A stretch of DNA of 13,361 bases from JBEIJQ01 sp040380145. Its GTDB lineage: Bacteria > Bacteroidota > Bacteroidia > Chitinophagales > Saprospiraceae. The translations under genes and the position numbers were made by a program. The notes beneath the pieces are model-generated. The model was not told the origin of the DNA. It made no database searches and saw only the letters and a program-made list of their open reading frames with translations. The stretch spans positions 1 to 13,361 of the forward strand of contig JBEIJQ010000085.1 in assembly GCA_040380145.1 (NCBI GenBank). Direction: 5' to 3'. Shown one piece after another: positions 8,194-13,361 of this stretch (positions within the stretch are counted from its first letter, which is position 1; every line of letters starts with the position of its first letter).

Positions 8194-8901
8194 ATGAAAT
8201 CAGTATTCACTTTGGCCGTTTTGATGGCCGCCATTTCTCTCAACGCCCAAAAACTCGACAAGTTCGGTGCCGATCTCGGCATGAAGACCGTGATGGGCAA
8301 AGAAGTCCGCGTTCCCTACACCGATTTGCAGCGCTACTATGGCTACGCCAAGCCCGGACAGCCCGCCGATGAGACCCGCGACGGCAAGAAATTCTACTAC
8401 CTCTATCTGTGGATCCCCGCGGCCGCTCCCGAACTCGGCGTGCGCATGTGTTCGCCCGTGCCCGATAAAATGAAGCCGGCCGAGGGCGATTTCGTCAGCG
8501 CCAGCTATACCGAAAACGCTGCCGACGCGACCAATTACTTCGATACTTGGATCACCCTCGAGCGTGCCCTCACGGTCGTCAGCGTGGACGATATCCTCAC
8601 CAAGGCCAACGCTTCCAAGTGGGTTTCCTACGGCGTGAACGACGACAGCGGCGAAATGCCCGCCCAGCCCTCCGGCAGCAAGTACAATTCGCTCTTCCGC
8701 GTGACCAGCGAGGTGAGCAATCCCGAAAAAGCGCTCATCATGGGCCTTTATCGCATCGGATTCACCACTTACAAAAAAGGTGAAGTGCAAGGCTCTTTCG
8801 TGGCCGAAGTGGGCGCTCCCGTCAAGCTCCCGGGCGTGGCCCTCGCCGCCAGCCTCGAAGACCTCGTGAAGGCCATCGCCGAAAGAAAGAACAAGAAGTA
8901 A
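8194..8901 (+). CDS. Secreted LipL32-family surface protein lacking a lipobox
   Basis: The 235-residue product resembles LipL32, the dominant outer-surface lipoprotein of pathogenic Leptospira, along most of its length. Shared stretches include YYGYAKPGQ, FYYLYLWIPA, ELGVRM, YFDTWI, SKYNSL, LYRIGFTTYKKGEV and GSFVAEVG. The LipL32 calcium ligands appear kept in position: Asp117-Thr118 (for Asp132-Thr133), Asp150 or Asp151 (for Asp164) and Tyr164 (for Tyr178). Leptospira's run of aspartates is reduced to NDD. The signal peptide (residues 1-18) ends NA before Gln19 and has no cysteine, so this is a signal peptidase I substrate and not a lipoprotein. ATG 8194 begins the signal peptide; an in-frame TTG at 8107 would bury it. 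The gene stands alone, and its strong terminator and C-ending codon bias hint at high expression. Family confidence is high; function in this host is unknown. Confidence 0.88.
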   Translation: MKSVFTLAVLMAAISLNAQKLDKFGADLGMKTVMGKEVRVPYTDLQRYYGYAKPGQPADETRDGKKFYYLYLWIPAAAPELGVRMCSPVPDKMKPAEGDFVSASYTENAADATNYFDTWITLERALTVVSVDDILTKANASKWVSYGVNDDSGEMPAQPSGSKYNSLFRVTSEVSNPEKALIMGLYRIGFTTYKKGEVQGSFVAEVGAPVKLPGVALAASLEDLVKAIAERKNKK

Positions 8902-8908
8902 ACCGCCC

Positions 8909-8929
8909 GGTGCGCTCCATCGGCGCACC
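8909..8929 (+). other. GC-rich hairpin just after the LipL32-like gene
   Basis: GGTGCGC at 8909-8915 pairs perfectly with GCGCACC at 8923-8929 across a seven-base loop, starting eight bases after the stop codon. No T tract follows, so alone it is not a terminator. It may protect the 3' end of the transcript together with the terminator downstream. Confidence 0.5.
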
Positions 8930-8963
8930 CCCATCGCTCGACGTGCATCCCATTGGATTGTTG

Positions 8964-9000
8964 GCGCCGCTCTGTGACAACGGAGCGGCGCTTTTTCTTT
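8964..9000 (+). terminator. Strong intrinsic terminator of the LipL32-like gene
   Basis: A 12-base stem (8964-8975 with 8980-8991, one G-U pair) closes on a GACA tetraloop. It is followed at once by TTTTTCTTT at 8992-9000. The T tract lies only on the plus-strand side, so it stops rightward transcription from the LipL32-like gene and separates it from the gene at 9225. Confidence 0.88.
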
Positions 9001-9212
9001 AGGGGGGAGCAATCGTCCCAGAATAGTTATTGGGACAAAAATTTCCAAAGAAAATAGATGAAAAAAATTTTATAAAAAATTGATTTATAAATAAAAAATA
9101 GTAAAAAGATGGCTTTGCGAAGCCCGTTGCCCGTGTAAAGAAATCTTACCTGCCAAGAAGACCGAAAAAGACGATACCCATCTCAAATCAAAAAATCAGC
9201 GCCGCAGAGAGA
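9001..9212. other. AT-rich non-coding stretch with small hairpins
   Basis: No gene is visible here. Bases 9037-9110 contain only 8 G or C out of 74, in sharp contrast with the GC-rich genes around them. A six-pair hairpin lies at 9015-9036 (GTCCCA with TGGGAC), and a five-pair hairpin with a TGCG loop at 9111-9124 (GGCTT with AAGCC). Possible roles are an upstream activating tract, a protein-binding or bent-DNA site, or a short unannotated RNA. None of these can be chosen from sequence alone. Confidence 0.5.
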
Positions 9213-9220
9213 TATCTTTG
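9213..9220 (+). promoter_or_regulatory. -7 promoter box four bases before the M14-family gene
   Basis: TATCTTTG is a perfect match to the Bacteroidota -7 consensus TAnnTTTG. Only CGGC separates it from the ATG at 9225, so the transcript would begin at or beside the start codon. No clear -33 TTTG lies at the usual distance upstream, where the sequence is A-rich. The box is seen directly; the leaderless transcript is inferred. Confidence 0.55.
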
Positions 9221-9224
9221 CGGC

Positions 9225-10163
9225 ATGAGCGCAGATCGTGATTTGTTGTCCGACAACCCCAAATTGGCCGCCCATTGCCAGGGCCCTGCGCCCGGGCCGT
9301 TGTTGGTCGCCATTGGGCAGATGCACGGCAACGAGCCGGCTGGTACGGCGGCCGTCCGACGGGTCGCGGGGATGCTCGAACGGCCCGGTTTTTTGCGGCG
9401 GGGCACTTTCGCCGGGCTGATCGGCAATTCCGCGGCGGTCGGGGCGGGCGTCCGTTTCGTGCGCCAAGACCTCAACCGGCTGTGGCGGCCCGACAATGTG
9501 GAGCGGCTCCTGCGGTCGCCCTTCGAAAAACTGCACGAGGACGAGCGCGAACTGGTGAAAATCCTGCGGACGCTCGGGGAATTGCGGGATAGTTGTCCTC
9601 CCGGCACGCCGCTGGTCGTGATCGACCTGCACACCACCAGCGCCGGGGGAGGTGCTTTTGCCCTTGCATCGGATGATCCCTGGGCGGCCGAACTGGCCGA
9701 TGTCCTCGGAGTGCCCGTCGTGCACGGGATGCTGGCCCACTTGGAGGGGACCTCAATGGCCTATTTCACCGGGGAGCGCTTCCCGCCGCGTACGGCCGCT
9801 CTGGCCTTTGAGGCGGGCCAACACGACGAACCGGCCTCCGTCGAGCGGGGCACGGCGGCCATCCTGCGCCTGATGCGGGCCCTGGAAATGGTGGCCGAAA
9901 ACGGCTCGGGCGATCGGCCGGGGCAATCCGTCAACGAGGTGCCCCGACACTTGGGTCTCGTGTACCGCCATCCGGTGGGTACCTCGGACGGCTTTTCGAT
10001 GCGTCCGGGCTATGCCAATTTCGGTCCCGTGAAAAAAGGGGAACCGTTGGCGGACGACCGGCACGGCCCCGTGCTGTGCCCAGCGGACGGCTTCATCCTG
10101 ATGCCCCTGTACCAAAAACAGGGCAGCGACGGCTTTTTCGTGCTGCGGCCGATCGGGGATTAG
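9225..10163 (+). CDS. Succinylglutamate desuccinylase/aspartoacylase-family (M14) metallohydrolase
   Basis: Members of this family are zinc enzymes that cleave N-acyl or related amide bonds of amino acids. The expected zinc and substrate motifs are all present: His34 and Glu37 in MHGNEP, RQDLNR at 80-85, His136 in DLHTTSA, and the likely general base Glu196 in FEAGQ. A C-terminal beta domain runs from about residue 245 to 312, with HPVGTSDGF and GYANFGPVKKGE, as in the family. Length (312) is typical. ATG 9225 follows the -7 box by four bases; the next Met (33) would lose the strand leading into the zinc motif. No arginine-succinyl pathway genes (astA-D) are nearby, so the substrate is unknown and the name astE is not justified. 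Its TAG overlaps the convergent SWIM gene's stop. Confidence 0.88.
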   Translation: MSADRDLLSDNPKLAAHCQGPAPGPLLVAIGQMHGNEPAGTAAVRRVAGMLERPGFLRRGTFAGLIGNSAAVGAGVRFVRQDLNRLWRPDNVERLLRSPFEKLHEDERELVKILRTLGELRDSCPPGTPLVVIDLHTTSAGGGAFALASDDPWAAELADVLGVPVVHGMLAHLEGTSMAYFTGERFPPRTAALAFEAGQHDEPASVERGTAAILRLMRALEMVAENGSGDRPGQSVNEVPRHLGLVYRHPVGTSDGFSMRPGYANFGPVKKGEPLADDRHGPVLCPADGFILMPLYQKQGSDGFFVLRPIGD

Positions 10164-11455
10164 AGCACCAGCAGTTCCCGGCCGTTCCATTCGCCGAAAA
10201 CTTCGATGGGTTTGCCCCCGCTTTGGGCCATCAGCGCCCATGCGCCGACAGAGGCGGGATCCATGGGCAGCGTCCGGTTTTCGCCGTCGGCCAAATGCCA
10301 TTGGCCTTTGGCCCGGACCGGCCGAACATCGGCCAGTTGGGCCGGATAGAGGGCCAACCAAGGGTTTTGAGACAGGGCAGCGGCATATTCGTCCAGCAGT
10401 TCGGAAAAACCGGTCGGGCAGGGCATTTTTTCTGCCGGGCGCACATGAAAGGGGGCGTCCTTGATCGCGGCCCGCAGGGGAAAAGCCCCGGGATAGTAGG
10501 CCAGTTCTGCCGAAAAAACGGTTCCTTTCTGGTAATGGCTTTCGAACAAGCCCCGATGCGCGTAATCGTACAGCAGCGCATATCGGCCTTTTTGTAGTCC
10601 GAACAGCCATGTGCGCCGAAAGTCAATTTGGTCGTTCGTGAGCCCTTGCACGATGCCCAGTACCTGCCAATCGTCGCGAACCAGCACTTCCTCTAGCACT
10701 TCGCTTTTTTTGCGGGTCACGCCGAGCTGATTGAGCAATTCCTCGCGCAGGGCCGGCTCCAGTTCGTCTTGTCGGCGGAAAGCCCTGACCAGCAGGTACA
10801 GGTCGCCGGCGAAGTGGAACACCCCCTGCCAGTCGCCCTGGGCGGCGAGCAGCGACATTTCGCGCACCGTGTTGGCGGGACCGGGCAATTTGGCGTCCAC
10901 CATGCTGCGGACGGTACGGTCCCAAAACTCTGCACCGACCGCGGAGGCCATTCCCTCGCGCATCAGATCTTCCAGCCAGCGCTCAAGTTCGCCGATGCCG
11001 GCGGACATCAGCCGGAGACGCTCCTGCGCTCTTTTTTGACGGTCGGTCTCGCTTTTGGCGGCCGCGGCGAGCGCGGCCTCGTCGGGAAGTTCAGGGATGT
11101 CCGGCGAAGCGACGGGGGGCGGCTGTTTTTTTTCTCTTCTTTTTTCCAACCAGTTGGCCATCCACTCCGGCGGATCCTGTCGGACAAAAACTTCCGGAAC
11201 CGAGGCGTAGAGCAATCCGAGGCCGAGCGTGTGCTTGCAGGGCTGTTTTTTTACCGGACAACTGCATTTGAAGGTTGGGCCGTCCAGGTCAAGACCGGAG
11301 AGGTAGGGGAGGCTGCCGCTGCCCGCGCATTCGCCCCAGATCGCGTCCTCGGTGCGGCCCAAGCCCGTCCAACGCTTGGTGTTGGCCATTTCGGCCCCCC
11401 GTTGCGCGGTGGCCGGATCGGGTGCCAGCGCCAGCAGTTGCTCCGAGGTGGGCAT
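10160..11455 (-). CDS. SWIM zinc-finger family protein
   Basis: The SWIM finger (CxCxnCxH) binds zinc and is thought to contact DNA or proteins. Here it is Cys64, Cys66, Cys73 and His75, preceded by WGEC-GSG-PY motifs (40-51) typical of the bacterial SWIM branch. A Lys/Arg/Pro-rich segment at about 105-120 and an Ala/Glu/Lys/Arg-rich, probably coiled-coil stretch at about 125-165 follow. The remaining 260 residues are largely helical with no motif I know. There is no signal peptide, so it is cytoplasmic. The 431-residue length fits the family. In many genomes this protein sits with MoxR-type AAA ATPase, VWA and DUF5691-type genes; none is present here. ATG 11455 lies four bases after the stop of the upstream secreted-protein gene, so translation is probably coupled. 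Its cellular role is not established. Confidence 0.85.
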   Translation of the reverse strand: MPTSEQLLALAPDPATAQRGAEMANTKRWTGLGRTEDAIWGECAGSGSLPYLSGLDLDGPTFKCSCPVKKQPCKHTLGLGLLYASVPEVFVRQDPPEWMANWLEKRREKKQPPPVASPDIPELPDEAALAAAAKSETDRQKRAQERLRLMSAGIGELERWLEDLMREGMASAVGAEFWDRTVRSMVDAKLPGPANTVREMSLLAAQGDWQGVFHFAGDLYLLVRAFRRQDELEPALREELLNQLGVTRKKSEVLEEVLVRDDWQVLGIVQGLTNDQIDFRRTWLFGLQKGRYALLYDYAHRGLFESHYQKGTVFSAELAYYPGAFPLRAAIKDAPFHVRPAEKMPCPTGFSELLDEYAAALSQNPWLALYPAQLADVRPVRAKGQWHLADGENRTLPMDPASVGAWALMAQSGGKPIEVFGEWNGRELLVL

Positions 11456-11459
11456 ACGG

Positions 11460-12449
11460 TCAAAATGCGCTGAGGGCCGCCCGGAGATACTCCAAACTGA
11501 CGGACTGCAGCTGCAATTTCAGCTCGGATTTGCCTTTTTTCACCGGCAGGCCGTTTTTGCCGAAGGCGATGTACCGTTGGGTGTAAAAGTACTGCGCTCC
11601 GCTGATGGAATAGCAGATCAGGGTGTACGTCTCCTCTTGGGGCAGTCCCCGGAAGTAAAACTGGCTCTTGTTGATCCCCGGCGTGGGAGTCACGAGGGCC
11701 GTGAAACGCCTGGGGATCAGGATCATCCGAACATCGGGCCGGTCGGTGATGACGGTGAGGTCGGCGGTGTTTTCGGTGGTGGACACATCGCGGATGCGGT
11801 TGTACAACATGTACCAGCCCAGTTTCGTGATCTTGAAAGAAAAGCCGGATTTCACGCGGTTGGCGTCGTCCACCGAAATAGTGCGCCCGCCCACGCTCTG
11901 GACCTGCACGAGCTGCCCGGGTTGGATGATGTCGATGTTGAGCTTGTTCGTGGACCAGATCTGGGGCACGGTCAGTTCGGCCTTGCCGCCATCCACCTTG
12001 GTCAGGCGGTTGGTGTCGAGCAGTTCACCGACGGCGATCCGGATCGAGGCCGTGGGGTTGTCGCCCGGGATCTGCAGGGTCAGCGGGGCATTGTCCACGA
12101 GCTGGAGCTCTTCGCCCTTGATGTTCTTGGCTTCGAGATAAATGATGCCCCCCGTCACCAGTACCGAATCGCGGTTGACCGTGGCGATCCCGAACTTGAA
12201 GAGGTCCTTGTTGTCGATCAACTCCCGCAAACGTACGATGGCCACGGGCGGAATGTTGCCCTGCTGGTCCACGAAAGATTGCGCCGGCACATACACGATG
12301 GCTCCGCGCCGGGCTCGCAAGAAAGTGGATTTCGATTGGTCCACTTGGAACGATTCGGCCATGCTCTGGGCAGTGAGCCCCGCGCCGCAAAAGGCCAATA
12401 AAAGGCCGATCAGGGCGGTCAACGGGCGGTGTAGGTTCGAAATGGTCAC
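11460..12449 (-). CDS. Secreted beta-rich protein of unknown function
   Basis: I do not recognise a named family. The 329-residue product has a signal peptide with a long hydrophobic core (11-26), cut after Ala27 before Gln28. The Cys at 21 is not in a valid lipobox. Residues about 45-110 resemble a module common in secreted Bacteroidota proteins: VYVPAQSFVDQQGN, then TGGIIYLEAKN. It loosely recalls ZU5-like folds, an inference from pattern only. The rest alternates short beta-like segments with many Thr, Val and Ile residues. No transmembrane helix or catalytic motif is seen after the signal. The start is GTG at 12449, the only plausible start ahead of the signal peptide. It lies between the acyl-CoA dehydrogenase gene (43 bases upstream) and the SWIM gene (four bases downstream), and has its own promoter boxes. 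Confidence 0.7.
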   Translation of the reverse strand: MTISNLHRPLTALIGLLLAFCGAGLTAQSMAESFQVDQSKSTFLRARRGAIVYVPAQSFVDQQGNIPPVAIVRLRELIDNKDLFKFGIATVNRDSVLVTGGIIYLEAKNIKGEELQLVDNAPLTLQIPGDNPTASIRIAVGELLDTNRLTKVDGGKAELTVPQIWSTNKLNIDIIQPGQLVQVQSVGGRTISVDDANRVKSGFSFKITKLGWYMLYNRIRDVSTTENTADLTVITDRPDVRMILIPRRFTALVTPTPGINKSQFYFRGLPQEETYTLICYSISGAQYFYTQRYIAFGKNGLPVKKGKSELKLQLQSVSLEYLRAALSAF

Positions 12450-12453
12450 GGGG

Positions 12454-12461
12454 CAAAGATT
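12454..12461 (-). promoter_or_regulatory. Proximal -7-like box four bases before the secreted-protein start
   Basis: On the minus strand this reads AATCTTTG, one mismatch from TAnnTTTG. It is four bases (CCCC) before the GTG start, the same spacing as the box before the M14-family gene at 9225. If used, it would give a leaderless transcript. It is weaker than the distal box at 12485-12492. Confidence 0.3.
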
Positions 12462-12484
12462 TAGAGAGCGAACAAGTTGGAAGG

Positions 12485-12492
12485 CAAAGATA
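12485..12492 (-). promoter_or_regulatory. -7 promoter box for the secreted-protein/SWIM gene pair
   Basis: The minus strand reads TATCTTTG, a perfect TAnnTTTG match. It directly abuts the TGA stop of the acyl-CoA dehydrogenase gene (12493-12495). The leader to the GTG at 12449 would be about 30 bases. This suggests the secreted-protein and SWIM genes form their own transcription unit even though the dehydrogenase gene reads the same way. No clear -33 element is seen upstream. Confidence 0.5.
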
Positions 12493-13361
12493 TCAACCGG
12501 AATATCCGGAGCGGTATTGTTTGTCGTCGATCATCAATTTGGCGATGATCTCGCGCATGATCTCGGAAGTGCCGCCGGCGATGGTGCCCACGCGGGCATC
12601 GCGGTACATCCGGGCAAGGGGATATTCTTCCATGTATCCGTACCCGCCGAACATTTGCAGGCACGCGTCGGCAACTTTGGTGCCAAGTTCCGAAACGTAC
12701 AGTTTGACCATGGAGCACTCCCGCACGGCAAACTCGCCTTGCTCGTGCAACCAACAGGTGTGGTAGGTAAACTGGCGTGCGGCCTCGAGTTCGGTGGCCA
12801 CATCGGCGATGCGGTGGCGCAAGGCCTGGTATTTGGCGATGGGCCGCCCAAAGGCCTCTCGTTCGTGCATGTAGCGGAGGGTCTCTTCGAGGGCCAGGTC
12901 CATGCCCGCCACGCCCATGATGCCCATGATCAACCGCTCCAATTGAAAGCTCGACATGATGTAGTAAAAGCCCATGCCCTCCTCGCCGATGAGGTTTTCT
13001 GTGGGCACGCGCACATTGTCGAAGGCCAGTTCGGCGGTGTCCGAACAGTGCCAGCCCATTTTGTTGAGCTTGGTACGGGACAGCCCTTCCGAGGGCGCGT
13101 CCACCACGACGAGGCTCAGGCCGCCCTCCGCTTGGCAGGCCACTACGATGAAATCGGCGTACACGCCGTTGGTGATGAAGGTCTTGGAACCGTTCAGCAC
13201 ATAATGGTCGCCTTCGCGGCGCAAGGTGGTGCGCAGACCGGCCACGTTGGAGCCCGCATCGGGCTCGCTGATCGCCAGGGCGCCGATCTTTTCGCCGCGC
13301 ACGGCCGGGCCCAGGTAGCGCCGCTTGAGGTCCTCGCTGCCGATGCTCGCCAAATGGGCCA
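12493..13361 (-). CDS. Acyl-CoA dehydrogenase, 5' part beyond the window edge
   Basis: This FAD enzyme makes the first alpha,beta double bond in acyl-CoA oxidation and passes electrons to electron-transferring flavoprotein. The reading frame stays open to the right edge, so the N-terminal helical domain is missing; about 289 codons are seen. Visible signatures are ISEPDAGSN (middle beta domain), KTFITNG, REAFGRPI, QMFGGYGYMEEYP and RMYRDAR. The Glu of the short/medium-chain EGT motif is Gly here (codon 12574-12576, in AGGTSE). A Glu is present in FQLERL (codon 12937-12939), where long-chain and isovaleryl-CoA dehydrogenases keep their catalytic base. This suggests a long-chain or branched-chain type. 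The TTG in frame at 13353 is not the start, since homology continues upstream of it. No other beta-oxidation gene is in view. Confidence 0.93.
   Translation of the reverse strand, partial: AHLASIGSEDLKRRYLGPAVRGEKIGALAISEPDAGSNVAGLRTTLRREGDHYVLNGSKTFITNGVYADFIVVACQAEGGLSLVVVDAPSEGLSRTKLNKMGWHCSDTAELAFDNVRVPTENLIGEEGMGFYYIMSSFQLERLIMGIMGVAGMDLALEETLRYMHEREAFGRPIAKYQALRHRIADVATELEAARQFTYHTCWLHEQGEFAVRECSMVKLYVSELGTKVADACLQMFGGYGYMEEYPLARMYRDARVGTIAGGTSEIMREIIAKLMIDDKQYRSGYSG

Noticed and set aside
9060..9124. Minus-strand hairpin followed by T-rich sequence, terminator-like
   Set aside because: No minus-strand gene lies upstream of it. The hairpin has only five pairs, and the T-rich sequence is part of a general AT-rich tract.
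9109..9138. Nine-codon open frame (ATG to TAA) before the M14-family gene
   Set aside because: It is too short to support without expression data, has no clustered regulatory codons and lies upstream of the likely promoter box.
12497..12509. Perfect inverted repeat CCGGA-ATA-TCCGG
   Set aside because: It lies within the last codons of the acyl-CoA dehydrogenase. The arms are only five bases and no proper T run follows, so chance or codon choice explains it.
1..13361. CRISPR arrays, tRNA or rRNA genes, IS elements and attachment sites
   Set aside because: Reading both strands showed no regularly spaced repeats, no tRNA cloverleaf in the intergenic gaps, and no transposase or integrase motifs.

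Overview
The window looks like chromosomal DNA from a GC-rich member of the Bacteroidota. Three features support this. Intergenic boxes fit the phylum's TAnnTTTG (-7) promoter consensus: TACTTTTG at 157-164, TATCTTTG at 9213-9220, and TATCTTTG on the minus strand at 12492-12485. Exported proteins have signal peptides predicted to be cut just before Gln, the usual pattern in this phylum. Shine-Dalgarno sequences are not evident. The recurrent TATCTTTGC box suggests, weakly, a relative of the Saprospiria. I saw no rRNA, tRNA, CRISPR array, IS element or phage gene.

Layout, left to right. (1) A plus-strand run at 157-6740 reads promoter, M17 leucyl aminopeptidase, pdxA (4-hydroxythreonine-4-phosphate dehydrogenase) and a 1316-residue secreted protein with an N-terminal TraB/GumN (TIKI-like) domain. 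The gaps are 28 and 11 bases, so this is probably one operon. (2) A convergent minus-strand gene at 6754-8088 encodes a TolC-family outer-membrane channel with no pump genes beside it. (3) At 8194-8901 (+) lies a monocistronic gene for a secreted homologue of LipL32, the major surface lipoprotein of Leptospira. It has no lipobox cysteine and ends at a strong intrinsic terminator. (4) A 323-base intergenic stretch holds that terminator, a very AT-rich tract and a promoter only four bases before the next start. (5) At 9225-10163 (+) is a zinc-dependent succinylglutamate desuccinylase/aspartoacylase-family (M14) protein. Its stop codon overlaps that of the convergent gene by two bases. (6) A minus-strand block, in transcription order from the right edge, holds an acyl-CoA dehydrogenase cut by the window end, a secreted protein of unknown function and a SWIM zinc-finger protein four bases after it.

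Most genes are housekeeping or envelope functions: peptide turnover, vitamin B6 synthesis, outer-membrane transport and fatty-acid oxidation. I find no evidence of one multi-gene novel system. The items most worth following are the LipL32-like surface protein outside spirochaetes, the very large TraB/GumN fusion, a possible G-run frameshift at the aminopeptidase start, and -7-type boxes so close to start codons that leaderless transcripts are likely.
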